The notes: generated by a model from the letters alone, not told the origin. A stretch of 64,000 bases of DNA from Gillisella vitis (GCF_021559775.1 NZ_CP056047.1:868001-932000); one strand, 5' to 3'; positions 47,971 to 57,572 are shown, numbered from the stretch's first letter. Translations and numbers: made by a program.

Positions 47971-47992
47971 GGAATGGTTTACCCTGATACAA

Positions 47993-48029
47993 GCAGGCTG
48001 AATGGTAAGCCTCTGTTAAGCCTGCGTTT
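47993..48029 (+). terminator. Weak terminator-like hairpin after the 47551 gene
   Basis: GCAGGCT (47993-47999) and AGCCTGC (48019-48025) with a long 19-base loop, then GTTTT. The loop length makes it a weak candidate. Confidence 0.35.
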
Positions 48030-48062
48030 TAAATAGAATTTTATCTGCATTCGATATTGTCA

Positions 48063-48110
48063 CTCACAAGGCGGTTGGAAACCAACAAGGCCGCCACCCA
48101 AACAGTGAGG
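48063..48110 (+). promoter_or_regulatory. Leader stem-loop that includes the ldtR Shine-Dalgarno
   Basis: CTCAC (48063-48067) can pair with GTGAG (48105-48109), which is the Shine-Dalgarno itself (GTGAGG, 9 bases before the ATG). Inside are GGCG/CGCC (48070-48073/48092-48095) and the hairpin GTTGG-AAA-CCAAC (48074-48086). Folding would mask the ribosome binding site. Regulatory role is inferred. Confidence 0.45.
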
Positions 48111-48118
48111 CAGACGAT

Positions 48119-48631
48119 ATGACCACGACAAAGATCAAACCGCAGGTGTCCGCTATCGATCACGAAGAGCAGACCATCCGTTCTCTCTATCTTGATTCCC
48201 TGCATCTGGTGGAGCGCTTGCACCGCCGCCTGCTCGACGTCATCAAGGACGAATTCGACCGTCAGGGCCGCAACGACGTCAATGCTGTTCAGGCTTTGCT
48301 GCTGTTTAACATTGGCAATTCCGAGCTGACTGCTGGTGAATTGCGGTCTCGCGGCTACTACCTCGGCTCCAACGTTTCCTATAACGTCAAGAAGCTGGTG
48401 GACCTTGGTTTCATCAATCATTCCCGCTCGCGTGTCGACCGTCGTTCGGTCCGTATTTCCCTGACACCGGAAGGCCAGGATATCGCCGAAACCGTCGCCA
48501 AGCTCTATGAGCGTCACGTCGGCTCCATCCAGAAAGTCGGCGGTATCGGTCCAGACGAATTCAACCAGATGAACAGGTTGTTGCAGCGTCTCGATCGCTT
48601 CTGGAATGACACGATCGCCTATCGCATGTAG
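48119..48631 (+). CDS. ldtR: LdtR, MarR-family transcriptional regulator
   Basis: A 170-residue winged-helix MarR protein with SELTAGELRSRGYYLGSNVSYNVKKLVDLGFI as the recognition region and RSRVDRRSVRISLTPEGQ as the wing. It matches LdtR of Liberibacter and other Rhizobiaceae, which activates ldtP and governs osmotic stress tolerance and cell-wall modification. The next gene on the same strand, after 416 bases, is the transpeptidase. Confidence 0.88.
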   Translation: MTTTKIKPQVSAIDHEEQTIRSLYLDSLHLVERLHRRLLDVIKDEFDRQGRNDVNAVQALLLFNIGNSELTAGELRSRGYYLGSNVSYNVKKLVDLGFINHSRSRVDRRSVRISLTPEGQDIAETVAKLYERHVGSIQKVGGIGPDEFNQMNRLLQRLDRFWNDTIAYRM

Positions 48632-49047
48632 GCCAACCGGCTGCAATGTCTGGCTTTGCTGCCTTGATGGAAACCGGTAACGGTCATTCAATCCCGGCAG
48701 GTCGATATCGCCTCGCTTTGTTTTGATGCGCGCATGCTTATTCAACACAGTGTTGTGAGCGCATCGGGCCTGACAAGCTTTGGCCATATTGATATGGGAC
48801 CGCCAGACTGTGGAATAAGCTGGTTGTTCGACCCGCGCTGAAGCTTCGCCTTCGCCCGGGTTCAAAAGAAACTCTTTAGGGCAGAGGGCTTTTGGAACAA
48901 GCGATAGCGGCAAACGTTTCCCGCGATGAAAACAATGATTGCGGAACGCCTCCGGCTTTATTAAGCACAATGCCTTCATGGGACATGATCATCTCCCATG
49001 GGCTAAAGCGTTTCGGGATCGGTGGATCGGTAGGGAAATAGAAGACT
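48632..49047. other. Intergenic region between ldtR and ldtP (416 bp)
   Basis: No supported ORF. It holds a 13-bp palindrome CAACAC-A-GTGTTG (48743-48755) and a 24-bp near-perfect palindrome at 48977-49000 close to ldtP. The ribosome binding site for ldtP may be GTAGGG, about 11 bases before the ATG. No clear terminator follows ldtR. Confidence 0.55.
48977..49000. promoter_or_regulatory. 24-bp palindrome upstream of ldtP (candidate LdtR operator)
   Basis: CATGGGA-c-ATGATCAT-c-TCCCATG: only one pair of positions (8 and 17) breaks the symmetry. It ends 47 bases before the ldtP start codon. Location and symmetry fit a dimeric MarR-type protein, hence LdtR is the obvious candidate. This is inference. 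Confidence 0.55.
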
Positions 49048-50373
49048 ATGGCGGACAAGATTAAACTGGTTTCGGTCTCTCGCAGAGCGTTGCTGAGAGG
49101 CGCGGCATTGGTGGGAGCATCCACGCTGGCCGGGACCGCCATGGCGCAATCTGCCGTCGACGAGCTGATCAATGCTCGCTCGCGGGGCAATTGGGACGAC
49201 CAGTTCGATGCCCAAACGTCACGTGCGGTCGCCTCTGTGACATCAAATTCGCCGATGTTGAGCGCCACCAACCTGCCGAACCTGCAATTGGCCATTTCCG
49301 CCTATCAGCAGATCGTCGCCCAGGGCGGTTGGCCGCAGGTCAATCCCTCGGTGAAATTGAAACTCGGGTCCATTGATCCAGTCGTTCAGCAACTGCGCCA
49401 ACGCCTGATGATCTCAGGCGATCTTGGCCAGGAAGCGGGCATGTCCAATTCTTTCGATACCTATGTTGACGGTGCCGTGAAGCGTTTTCAGGCTCGTCAC
49501 GGTCTACCCACAGATGGTGCGCTTGGCGAATATACGCTGAAAGCGATGAATATTTCTGCCGATGTGCGTCTCAACCAGCTCAATACCAATCTGGTGCGCC
49601 TGCAGGCAATGTCCGGTGATCTGGGCAACCGGTATGTCATGGTCAACATTCCCTCGATGTCTATCGAGGCCGTCGAAAATGATCGCGTCGCCTTGCGCAC
49701 CAATGCCGTTGTTGGACGTATCGACCGCCCGACCCATTCCATCAATTCCAAGATCTATGAAGTCATCCTGAATCCCTACTGGACTGCGCCGCGCTCGATC
49801 GTCGAAAAGGACATCGTGCCGCTGATGCGCAAGGACCCCACCTATCTGACGCGCAACAATATCCGTCTCTTCGATGGCAAAGGCCAGGAAGTGGCCCCGG
49901 AGACTGTGGATTGGAATGCGCCCAAGGCGCCTAACCTGATGTTCCGTCAGGACCCTGGCAAGATCAACGCCATGGCCTCGACGAAGATCAATTTTCACAA
50001 TCCGAACAATGAATATCTGCACGATACGCCGCAGCAGGGCCTGTTCAACAAACTGATGCGCTTTGAATCCTCCGGCTGCATGCGCGTCCAGAACGTCCGT
50101 GATCTGATCACATGGTTGCTGAGGGATACGCCCGGCTGGAACCGTCAGGAAATCGAGCGGGTCATCTCCACGCGCCAGAACAATGTGATCAAGCTTTCGC
50201 AGGAAGTCCCCGTCTATATCGTTTACATCACGGCGTGGTCTGCCAAGGACAATGTCGTGCAGTTCCGTGACGATATCTACAAGCGTGATGGCGATGCCCA
50301 GTTGGCGCTGCAAACCAACATTGGCGTGGAGCAAAATCCGGGCCGGATTGAGGACGACAATTTGCCGCAGTAA
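49048..50373 (+). CDS. ldtP: LdtP, L,D-transpeptidase (YkuD family)
   Basis: Makes 3-3 peptidoglycan cross-links or attaches proteins to peptidoglycan in the periplasm. The 441-residue protein has a twin-arginine-like signal ([16 protein letters not shown], cleavage near AMA-QS), a peptidoglycan-binding domain ([21 protein letters not shown], residues 138-170) and a YkuD catalytic domain with SSGCMRVQN containing the nucleophilic Cys. Under LdtR control in relatives. Terminator follows. Confidence 0.93.
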   Translation: MADKIKLVSVSRRALLRGAALVGASTLAGTAMAQSAVDELINARSRGNWDDQFDAQTSRAVASVTSNSPMLSATNLPNLQLAISAYQQIVAQGGWPQVNPSVKLKLGSIDPVVQQLRQRLMISGDLGQEAGMSNSFDTYVDGAVKRFQARHGLPTDGALGEYTLKAMNISADVRLNQLNTNLVRLQAMSGDLGNRYVMVNIPSMSIEAVENDRVALRTNAVVGRIDRPTHSINSKIYEVILNPYWTAPRSIVEKDIVPLMRKDPTYLTRNNIRLFDGKGQEVAPETVDWNAPKAPNLMFRQDPGKINAMASTKINFHNPNNEYLHDTPQQGLFNKLMRFESSGCMRVQNVRDLITWLLRDTPGWNRQEIERVISTRQNNVIKLSQEVPVYIVYITAWSAKDNVVQFRDDIYKRDGDAQLALQTNIGVEQNPGRIEDDNLPQ

Positions 50374-50400
50374 GTCTTGGCACCAGGCATTTTTATCAAG

Positions 50401-50428
50401 GGCCGCGCTCAAGTTGCGCGGCCTTTTG
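50401..50428 (+). terminator. Terminator of ldtP
   Basis: GGCCGCGC (50401-50408)/GCGCGGCC (50416-50423) stem followed by TTTTG and further T runs. Confidence 0.85.
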
Positions 50429-50575
50429 TGTTTTTACGCGGGCAGCAGTCCGGGTGATACAAGAACAAGCATCTTCTTCCGCGCATTGGCGTGCAAATGT
50501 CGCTCTGTTGTCTTGCTCTTGGGGCGCGAGGACGTTAAGACGCGCACGCATCAACGCTTTCAGGAGACTGCGATC

Positions 50576-51865
50576 ATGGCCAATACCGATGCTTTCTTTT
50601 CCCGTCCGCTTGCCGAAACCGATCCGGATATTTTTGGTGCGATTGAAAAGGAGCTCGGTCGTCAACGCCATGAAATCGAGCTGATTGCGTCTGAAAACAT
50701 CGTCTCGCGCGCCGTGCTGGAAGCGCAAGGCTCGATCATGACCAACAAATATGCCGAGGGCTATCCGGGCAAGCGCTATTATGGCGGCTGTCAGTTCGTC
50801 GATATTGCCGAGGAATTGGCCATCGAGCGCGCCAAGAAGCTGTTTGGCGTCAATTTTGCCAATGTTCAGCCCAATTCCGGTTCGCAGATGAACCAAGCCG
50901 TGTTCCTGGCGCTGTTGCAGCCGGGCGATACCTTCATGGGTCTCGACCTGAATTCCGGGGGCCATCTGACCCACGGTTCGCCGGTCAACATGTCCGGCAA
51001 GTGGTTCAACGTCGTCTCCTACGGTGTGCGCCAGGACGACAATCTGCTGGACATGGATGCGGTGGCTGAATCGGCTCGCAAACACAAGCCCAAGCTGATC
51101 ATCGCCGGTGGGACAGCCTATTCGCGGATCTGGGACTGGAAGCGCTTCCGCGAGATCGCCGACGAAGTTGGCGCCTATCTGATGGTTGACATGGCCCATA
51201 TCGCCGGTCTGGTTGCCGGTAACCAGCATCCGTCGCCGTTCCCGCATTGCCACGTCGCCACCACCACGACCCACAAGTCGCTGCGTGGCCCCCGTGGCGG
51301 CATGATCCTCACCAATGACGAGGATCTGGCCAAGAAATTCAATTCGGCTGTCTTCCCTGGCCTTCAGGGCGGCCCGCTGATGCATGTGATTGCCGCCAAG
51401 GCGGTTGCCTTCGGTGAGGCCTTGCAGCCGGAATTCCAGGATTATGCCGCTCAGGTGGTGAAAAACGCCAAGGCCCTGTCCGAAACCCTGGTCAAGGGTG
51501 GCCTCGATATCGTCTCCGGCGGTACCGACAATCATTTGATGCTGGTCGATCTGCGCAAGAAGAACGCCACCGGCAAGCGCGCCGAGGCAGCCCTTGGCCG
51601 CGCCTATGTCACCTGCAACAAGAACGGCATTCCGTTCGATCCTGAAAAGCCCTTCGTCACGTCTGGTGTTCGCCTTGGCACGCCAGCTGGCACGACCCGT
51701 GGCTTCAAGGAGGCTGAATTCATCGAAATCGGTAATCTGATCGTTGAGGTTCTCGACGGTCTGAAGGTTGCCAATTCCGACGAGGGCAATAGCGCCGTCG
51801 AGGCAAGCGTGCGCGATAAGGTCGTTGGCCTGACGGGTCGTTTCCCGATGTATCCTTACCTGTAA
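50576..51865 (+). CDS. glyA: Serine hydroxymethyltransferase
   Basis: PLP enzyme interconverting serine and glycine and supplying one-carbon units. The 429-residue protein starts [18 protein letters not shown], with [27 protein letters not shown], the PLP lysine in [14 protein letters not shown] and [22 protein letters not shown] lies 8-14 bases before ATG 50576. A longer open frame runs back into ldtP and is not used. First gene of the glyA-nrdR-rib cluster. Confidence 0.97.
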   Translation: MANTDAFFSRPLAETDPDIFGAIEKELGRQRHEIELIASENIVSRAVLEAQGSIMTNKYAEGYPGKRYYGGCQFVDIAEELAIERAKKLFGVNFANVQPNSGSQMNQAVFLALLQPGDTFMGLDLNSGGHLTHGSPVNMSGKWFNVVSYGVRQDDNLLDMDAVAESARKHKPKLIIAGGTAYSRIWDWKRFREIADEVGAYLMVDMAHIAGLVAGNQHPSPFPHCHVATTTTHKSLRGPRGGMILTNDEDLAKKFNSAVFPGLQGGPLMHVIAAKAVAFGEALQPEFQDYAAQVVKNAKALSETLVKGGLDIVSGGTDNHLMLVDLRKKNATGKRAEAALGRAYVTCNKNGIPFDPEKPFVTSGVRLGTPAGTTRGFKEAEFIEIGNLIVEVLDGLKVANSDEGNSAVEASVRDKVVGLTGRFPMYPYL

Positions 51866-51874
51866 GGCGAAGAG

Positions 51875-52351
51875 ATGCGGTGCCCGTTTTGCGGTTCGGA
51901 CGATACTCAGGTCAAGGATTCTCGCCCGGCGGAGGACAATAGCGCCATCCGCCGGCGCAGGATCTGCCCGGATTGCGGCGGCCGCTTCACCACGTTCGAG
52001 CGCGTGCAACTGCGCGAGCTGACCGTGTTGAAAAAGACGGGTCGTAAGGCGCCTTTCGATCGCAACAAGCTGGTGCGGTCTTTCGAGATCGCCCTTCGCA
52101 AACGTCCCGTCGACCGGGACCGGATCGAACGGGCGGTTTCCGGTATCGTGCGGCGGCTGGAAAGCTCCGGCGAGACGGAAATTTCCTCCGAGCAGATCGG
52201 CCTGCAGGTGTTGGAAGCGCTGAAAAGCCTCGATGACGTGGCTTTTGTGCGTTACGCCTCGGTCTATCGCGATTTTTCCCATGCCGAGGATTTCGAACAG
52301 GTCATTTCTGAAATTACCGCCAAGATTTCCCAGGATCACGAACCGGGGTAA
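51875..52351 (+). CDS. nrdR: NrdR, transcriptional repressor of ribonucleotide reductase genes
   Basis: A 158-residue protein with an N-terminal zinc ribbon ([26 protein letters not shown]) and an ATP-cone domain ([21 protein letters not shown]). Senses ATP/dATP and binds NrdR boxes of nrd promoters. Nine bases after glyA and 2 bases before ribD, indicating one transcript. Confidence 0.97.
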   Translation: MRCPFCGSDDTQVKDSRPAEDNSAIRRRRICPDCGGRFTTFERVQLRELTVLKKTGRKAPFDRNKLVRSFEIALRKRPVDRDRIERAVSGIVRRLESSGETEISSEQIGLQVLEALKSLDDVAFVRYASVYRDFSHAEDFEQVISEITAKISQDHEPG

Positions 52352-52353
52352 AC

Positions 52354-53454
52354 ATGGTGTGCGAACAGCCTGATGATCAGCGGTTCATGGCAGCGGCGAT
52401 TAGGCTCGGTCGCAGTCATCTGGGGCAAACCCTGACCAATCCGTCGGTCGGTTGCGTGATCGTTGCCGACGGAACCATTGTCGGCTCCGCTGTCACAGCG
52501 ATTGGCGGACGCCCGCATGCCGAGCGTCAGGCCATTGCCGTGGCCGGCGAAAAGGCCCGCGGCGCTACGGCCTATGTGACGCTTGAACCCTGTTCCCATC
52601 ATGGCAAGACCCCGCCTTGTGCTGACGCGCTGGTTGAGGCTGGCGTGGCACGGGTTGTGGTTGCCGTCACCGACCCGGACCCGCGGGTTTCAGGCCGTGG
52701 CCTGTCCATCCTGACGGATGCGGGGATCGAGGTGGTAACCGGCGTGCTGGAGCGTGAAGCGCGCTATGGGCTCGCTGCCTATCTGACCCGCCAGACGAAA
52801 CAGCGCCCGCATGTGACGCTGAAACTGGCGCTGTCGCGGGATGGTATGATTGGCCGGGCGGGCGAGGGGCAGGTGGCGATTACCGGCCCATTGGCCCGTA
52901 CCCAGGTCCAATTGCTGCGCGCCGAGAGTGATGCCATTCTGGTCGGGATCGGTACGGCAAAGGCTGATGATCCAGATCTGACGGTGCGGCTGGCTGGACA
53001 AACCCATCTTTCGCCGCTGCGCATCGTGCTCGACCGGCGGCTGGAACTGCCCCTCGGTTCGAAACTGGTGCAAACGGCGGGGCACGTGCCGACGGTTTGC
53101 GCGTGTGGTGAGCCTTCCACCTTTACCTGCACGGAAAGTTTCGAGGCGAGCCGCACGGCATTGCAGGCTGCGGGCGTTGATGTCTGGCCGGTGGCCGATC
53201 TTGACGATCTGCTGCGCCAACTGGCTGTGCAGGGGATGTCTTCCCTGCTGGTGGAAGGGGGGGCCGCTGCGGCAAAGGCCTTCCTGAACGCGGGACTGGT
53301 GGATCGCATCCATCTTTACCAGGGACCAGATGAAATCGGCGGTAGTGGACTTGCATCGCCGCTTACGCCTGCCAATATACCGGAGAATTTTCGTCATCTG
53401 CGCAGTGTAAACTTCGGCGCGGATCGTTTCGATGAATATGAGCAGGATTTCTGA
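52354..53454 (+). CDS. ribD: Bifunctional riboflavin deaminase/reductase RibD
   Basis: Second and third steps of riboflavin synthesis. The 366-residue protein has an N-terminal deaminase (zinc motif GGRPHAERQAI and EPCSHHGKTPPC, residues 40-95) and a C-terminal reductase domain (TLKLALSRDGMIG, LRAESDAILVGIGT, SSLLVEGGAAAAKAFL). It starts 2 bases after nrdR and its stop overlaps the ribE ATG (TGATG). No FMN riboswitch was seen upstream of this cluster. Confidence 0.96.
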   Translation: MVCEQPDDQRFMAAAIRLGRSHLGQTLTNPSVGCVIVADGTIVGSAVTAIGGRPHAERQAIAVAGEKARGATAYVTLEPCSHHGKTPPCADALVEAGVARVVVAVTDPDPRVSGRGLSILTDAGIEVVTGVLEREARYGLAAYLTRQTKQRPHVTLKLALSRDGMIGRAGEGQVAITGPLARTQVQLLRAESDAILVGIGTAKADDPDLTVRLAGQTHLSPLRIVLDRRLELPLGSKLVQTAGHVPTVCACGEPSTFTCTESFEASRTALQAAGVDVWPVADLDDLLRQLAVQGMSSLLVEGGAAAAKAFLNAGLVDRIHLYQGPDEIGGSGLASPLTPANIPENFRHLRSVNFGADRFDEYEQDF

Positions 53455-54065
53455 TGTTTACAGGCATTGTCACCGATATCGGCACCGTGGAAGACATCGT
53501 GCCTCTGAAGGAAGGCGTAAAGCTGCGCATCGTCACAGCCTATGATCCTGATACAATCGACATGGGCGCTTCCATCGCGCATTCCGGCACCTGCCTGACA
53601 GTCACCGGTCTGCCAGAGGCGGGCAGCAATGCGCGGTGGTTTGAAGTGGAAGCCTGGGAGGAAGCCCTGCGGTTGACCACCATCGGTAGCTGGCAAAAAG
53701 GCACACGGATCAACCTGGAGCGCTCGTTGAAAATCGGCGATGAGCTGGGTGGGCATATCGTCTCCGGCCATGTCGATGGCAAGGCCGAGATCCTGGCGAT
53801 CAAAGCCGAAGGCGATGCGACCCGTTTCACTCTGCGCGTACCCGAGCACCTGGCCCGTTTCGTCGCCCCAAAGGGCTCGGTTGCGCTGGACGGAACCTCG
53901 CTGACGGTCAATGGTGTCGAGGGGTGCGACTTCGACATCCTGCTCATCCGCCACACGCTTGAGGTCACCACCTGGGGCGACCGGCAGGTCGGCGATTTCG
54001 TCAATTTCGAAGTCGATACCATGGCACGCTATGCGGCAAGGCTCGCGGAATTTCCTAAGGCATAA
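53454..54065 (+). CDS. ribE: Riboflavin synthase alpha chain
   Basis: Dismutates two 6,7-dimethyl-8-ribityllumazine molecules into riboflavin. The 203-residue protein has two lumazine-binding repeats, MFTGIVTDIGTVEDI (1-97) and LGGHIVSGHVDGKAEI (98-195), and SLTVNGVEG. It is sometimes named ribC in rhizobia. It overlaps ribD by one base. ribH lies about 970 bases downstream, separated by a small oppositely oriented gene. Confidence 0.96.
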   Translation: MFTGIVTDIGTVEDIVPLKEGVKLRIVTAYDPDTIDMGASIAHSGTCLTVTGLPEAGSNARWFEVEAWEEALRLTTIGSWQKGTRINLERSLKIGDELGGHIVSGHVDGKAEILAIKAEGDATRFTLRVPEHLARFVAPKGSVALDGTSLTVNGVEGCDFDILLIRHTLEVTTWGDRQVGDFVNFEVDTMARYAARLAEFPKA

Positions 54066-54126
54066 AGACTTATGCGCTTTGTGAGAAAGGGCGGAAGGGC
54101 CGGGCAGCTCCTTCCGCGCATATCCA

Positions 54127-54504
54127 TCAAGCCGAGGCGGTAAACACCGAGATGCTGCCGTCATCGACCGTCACCATGCCGACGATGGTCGTGACATCGA
54201 CGCCCTGGCCATCGAGCTGACGCATCAGTTTCGGATTGGCAATAATGGCGGCCTGCAACTTGCGCGCCTGGGCGGAATGCGGGTCCTGGGCATCCAGCGC
54301 CTGGCGCACTGGGTCGGATGTTTGAAGGCCACGCAGCGGCACGACTGTCAGTCGCTTGCCGACAACGGGTTGTACGGATTGCGGGGCTTGTACGGATTGG
54401 GGCCGACCATCTTCAGAGGCCATCTCAACGGCGGCCTGGGATACACCACCGAAAGAGATGGCGGCAACGGTGGAAGCACTGAATACATGTCCGATACGGT
54501 TCAT
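54127..54504 (-). CDS. Small secreted protein of unknown function
   Basis: A 125-residue protein with a predicted signal peptide (MNRIGHVFSASTVAAISFGG, cleavage near SQA-AV), then a Gln/Val/Pro-rich low-complexity stretch and a C-terminal segment ARKLQAAIIANPKLMRQLDG followed by VDVTTIVGMVTVDDGSISVF. I do not recognise a family. It stands alone, antisense within the rib cluster, so it may be a later insertion there. Confidence 0.7.
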   Translation of the reverse strand: MNRIGHVFSASTVAAISFGGVSQAAVEMASEDGRPQSVQAPQSVQPVVGKRLTVVPLRGLQTSDPVRQALDAQDPHSAQARKLQAAIIANPKLMRQLDGQGVDVTTIVGMVTVDDGSISVFTASA

Positions 54505-55034
54505 CGGTAATCTCCTGATCCAAATTATCCCCCGGCTTATCTCGTCTTAAACGCTCGCCGGTGATGACTGATGTGCGTCGCAACAAAGGCAATTTCCAGC
54601 CCGCAAACTGCCTTGATGGGTTACAAATCCGTCATCTTGATTTTCATCAAATCGCCATGTTTAGCGCGGGCGAAAGTGTCGCCGTCCACCACTTGCCGCT
54701 ACCGGTTTTCTGGTCGGGTTTTTCACAAGTTTACTGATATTTATCAGCGGGCTAACGAAGGGCGTCTTTTGTTAAAGCTATATAATTGGTGTGCCATCCA
54801 ATGACCGAAGAGTCAGTAAAATCTCTCCTATCAGCGCAAAACTGATGCTTTCCGGGCTTGGTCACAATAATGTGCGATAGCGCTGGCGGTGGCGGGCCAA
54901 GGGAGCGGTATTGCCAGGCTTTAGCGGCATTTCGGCGGGTTTTTCGGAAAAACACTTGCCATTCGGGGTAGGGCATGGTTTGACCCCGCATCCAATCATT
55001 GCCATTTTCTCCATCCGTTCCGGGGTGACCGCTT
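54505..55034. other. Intergenic region upstream of ribH (530 bp)
   Basis: Divergent region between the small secreted gene and ribH. No supported ORF and no FMN-riboswitch-like conserved boxes. Minor symmetry only: CTGATA-TT-TATCAG (54734-54747) and CGGGGT/ACCCCG (54964-54988). It presumably contains a separate promoter for ribH-nusB. Confidence 0.55.
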
Positions 55035-55493
55035 ATGTCTGACCAGTATTCCGCACCGCACCTTCTTATTGTCGAGGCCCGTTTCTACGACGACATGGCC
55101 GATGCGCTGCTGGACGGCGCCAAGGCGGTGCTGGATGAGGCAGGCGCCAGCTATGACATCGTTACCGTCATGGGCGCGCTCGAAGTCCCCGCGGCCATTT
55201 CGATGGCGCTCGACGGCGCCGACAATGGCGGCGTGGTCTATGACGGTTATGTGGCTCTCGGCATGGTTATCAGGGGTGAGACCTATCACTTCGATATCGT
55301 CGCCAACGAATCCTCCCGCGCCCTTATGGATCTTTCCGTGTCCGAATCGCTTGCCATCGGCAACGGCATCCTGACGGTAGAGAATGATGAACAGGCCTGG
55401 GCCCGCGTCAAGCGGACGGACAAGGACAAGGGTGGCTTTGCCGCTCGCGCCGCCCTGACGATGATTGCCTTGAAGCAGAAATTTGGTGGCTGA
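55035..55493 (+). CDS. ribH: 6,7-Dimethyl-8-ribityllumazine synthase
   Basis: Penultimate riboflavin step: joins 5-amino-6-ribitylaminouracil with a C4 phosphate. The 152-residue protein has [58 protein letters not shown] and GGFAARAAL. Cytoplasmic oligomer. Separated from ribE but followed 4 bases later by nusB, with which it forms an operon. Confidence 0.96.
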   Translation: MSDQYSAPHLLIVEARFYDDMADALLDGAKAVLDEAGASYDIVTVMGALEVPAAISMALDGADNGGVVYDGYVALGMVIRGETYHFDIVANESSRALMDLSVSESLAIGNGILTVENDEQAWARVKRTDKDKGGFAARAALTMIALKQKFGG

Positions 55494-55497
55494 ACCG

Positions 55498-55980
55498 ATG
55501 ACGACCGAAAATAACAAACCGCCGGTCAAGACCGCCAACCAGCGCGGTGCCGCCAGGCTTGCCGCCGTCCAGGCGCTATACCAGATGGATATCGGCGGCA
55601 CCGGCGTTCTCGAAGTCGTTGCTGAATACGAGACCCATCGTCTCGGTCAGGAAATCGACGGCGAAACCTATCTGAAGGCCGATGCCTCCTGGTTCCGCTC
55701 CATCGTGGCCGGTGTGGTCCGCGACCAGACCAAGATCGATCCGCTGATCCGTCAGGCCTTGCAGGACGATTGGTCGCTGGCCCGGGTGGACAGCACGGTG
55801 CGGGCCATTCTGCGCGCTGGCACGTTCGAATTGCTGGAGCGCAAGGACGTACCCATTGCGGTGATAGTCACGGAATATGTCGAGATTGCCCACGCCTTTT
55901 TCCAGGAAGACGAGCCCAAGCTGGTCAATGCGGTGCTGGACCGGATTGCCAAGCAGGTCAGGGTTCCCGCAGTCAAGTAA
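55498..55980 (+). CDS. nusB: Transcription antitermination factor NusB
   Basis: RNA-binding factor that with NusE forms the rRNA antitermination complex. The 160-residue all-helical protein has [16 protein letters not shown] near the N-terminus and [21 protein letters not shown] plus [23 protein letters not shown] toward the C-terminus. ATG 55498 follows the ribH stop by 4 bases. An in-frame alternative at 55483 overlaps ribH. Confidence 0.95.
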   Translation: MTTENNKPPVKTANQRGAARLAAVQALYQMDIGGTGVLEVVAEYETHRLGQEIDGETYLKADASWFRSIVAGVVRDQTKIDPLIRQALQDDWSLARVDSTVRAILRAGTFELLERKDVPIAVIVTEYVEIAHAFFQEDEPKLVNAVLDRIAKQVRVPAVK

Positions 55981-56006
55981 CAGCCCTTCGGGGGAGGGGC
56001 AGGGAC

Positions 56007-57233
56007 ATGGCAGTGGAAAGCAGCACTGGCCTTGAACATCAGTTGCGAGGTGCCAAGCGCACCGTTGCTATTCTGACCGCTGCCCAGGCGGTTCTGGGCT
56101 CTGTTGCCCCCCTGTCCTTTTCCCTGGGCGGGCTTGCCGGTTACCAAATGCTGGGCGCCGATAAATCGCTGGCGACAGCGCCGCTCACCGGCTTCAACAT
56201 TGGCGTGGCACTTGGTGCAGTGGCCATTGCCATTGCGTCCCGCTTGTTTGGCCGCAAGGCTGCATTCATCATGGGAGCTGGTTCGGCGGCGATTGGCGGA
56301 TTGGTCGCGACGCTGGCGCTGTTTAAGATCGATTTCTGGCTGTTTGCCTTCGGCCTGCTGCTGATCGGCCTGTCTAGCGGCTTTACCCAGAAGATTAGGT
56401 TTGCCGCCGCCGACAGTTCGCCCAGCTATTTCAAGGGCGAGGCCATTTCCTGGATTCTCGCAGGCGGCATTGTTTCGGCGATCCTTGGTCCACAACTGGC
56501 GATCTGGCTGAAAGATCTGTTCGAGCCTGTGCTGTTTGCCGGTGCATTCCTGGCGCTGGCGCCGTTGATGCTGCTGGCCATTGCCATTCTCAGCTTCGTT
56601 CATCTGGGGCAGCCGCTAGGCCACCACGATGACAGCGCCAAGCCCGCTCGCTCGCTGCGCGAGATCGTACTGACGCAACGTTTCATCACCGGGATGATCT
56701 GCGGCATCTGCACCTATGCGCTGATGACCTTCATGATGACCGGCGCGCCGCTCGCCATGGTGATCGGCTGCGGCTTTACCTCCGATCAGGCAACACTCGG
56801 CATTCAATGGCATGTCATCGCCATGTTCGCGCCAAGCTTCTTCACCGGAAGGCTGATCCGCCGGTTCGGGGCGGAAAAGATCGTTGCCGCCGGTCTGCTG
56901 ATCCTGATGGGCTGCGCCGTTGTCGCGCATATGGGCGTTGAGCTGTGGAATTTCTGGGGCGCGCTGGTGCTGCTCGGCATCGGCTGGAATTTCGGTTTCA
57001 TCGGCGCGACAGCCATTGTTGCCTCCTCCTATCGGCCACAGGAAGCTGACAAGGTCCAGGGTTTCCACGACATCATCCTGTTCAGCACGGTCGCCCTCTC
57101 GTCCTTTTCTTCCGGCAAGGTGTTTACCGCCTATGGCTGGTCGGTGATGAACCTGGTGATCTGGCCGGTGACCGTGCTTTGCCTCGTGCTGATTGCGCTG
57201 CAATTGCTTGCCGAGCGTCGTGCCAAGGCCTGA
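56007..57233 (+). CDS. MFS transporter
   Basis: A 408-residue twelve-helix major facilitator starting 26 bases after nusB with GGGGAGGGGCAGGGA as ribosome binding site. Loop motif SRLFGRKAAFIMGAG and SSGFTQKIRFAAADSSPSYF are recognisable. This group is found next to nusB in other Rhizobiaceae. The substrate is unknown. Residues 210-225 form the central cytoplasmic loop. ATG 56007 is used rather than the long frame that overlaps nusB. Confidence 0.88.
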   Translation: MAVESSTGLEHQLRGAKRTVAILTAAQAVLGSVAPLSFSLGGLAGYQMLGADKSLATAPLTGFNIGVALGAVAIAIASRLFGRKAAFIMGAGSAAIGGLVATLALFKIDFWLFAFGLLLIGLSSGFTQKIRFAAADSSPSYFKGEAISWILAGGIVSAILGPQLAIWLKDLFEPVLFAGAFLALAPLMLLAIAILSFVHLGQPLGHHDDSAKPARSLREIVLTQRFITGMICGICTYALMTFMMTGAPLAMVIGCGFTSDQATLGIQWHVIAMFAPSFFTGRLIRRFGAEKIVAAGLLILMGCAVVAHMGVELWNFWGALVLLGIGWNFGFIGATAIVASSYRPQEADKVQGFHDIILFSTVALSSFSSGKVFTAYGWSVMNLVIWPVTVLCLVLIALQLLAERRAKA

Positions 57234-57572
57234 CGGCTCCTGATACCCTCAAACACGGCCCTTCACGGCGGAACATTTCCCGACGGTTGTTGATTGCGTT
57301 CAGGCATGGCAGGGCGCTTTGAAATCCGGTTGCATACTCTTGACCTTTGCAGCGGGAGAAGCGCACTCTGCCTTACAGTTTGTTCAAGAATTGCTGCTGG
57401 CCTGGCGAAAATGGTGATTTTGAGAACCGGAACGGAGCGTACTTAAAGTACGTGAGTACCGGAAGCGCAGAAATTGCCATTTGCAGCCGGCCAGCGGCGA
57501 TTATTGGATAGACTGTTAGAAACAGGCAACGTCCTTGGAGGAGAGGGCGGTGTCCAACAGGGAGGCGTTGGA
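57234..57572. other. Intergenic region upstream of hppA (339 bp) with long palindrome
   Basis: The central 129 bases form a long imperfect palindrome (separate entry). The hppA ribosome binding site GGGAGG lies about 10 bases before ATG 57573. No ORF credible besides an N-terminal extension of hppA that would run through the palindrome. Confidence 0.6.
57381..57509. repeat. Long imperfect palindrome, rhizobial dispersed repeat
   Basis: Centred at 57445 on CGTACTTAAAGTACG. The arms align imperfectly over about 60 bases each (for example GCTGCTGGCC on the left versus GGCCAGCGGC on the right). The segment GAGTACCGGAAGCGCAG resembles a repeat I recall as dispersed in Rhizobium and Agrobacterium genomes. 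Only this copy is seen in the window. Confidence 0.75.

Noticed and set aside
50396..52339. 647-codon open frame on the minus strand
   Set aside because: Antisense to glyA and nrdR, which both carry clear catalytic or zinc motifs. Composition is that of a shadow frame.
54505..55034. FMN riboswitch upstream of ribH
   Set aside because: None of the conserved RFN element boxes could be found. The gap has only weak symmetry.
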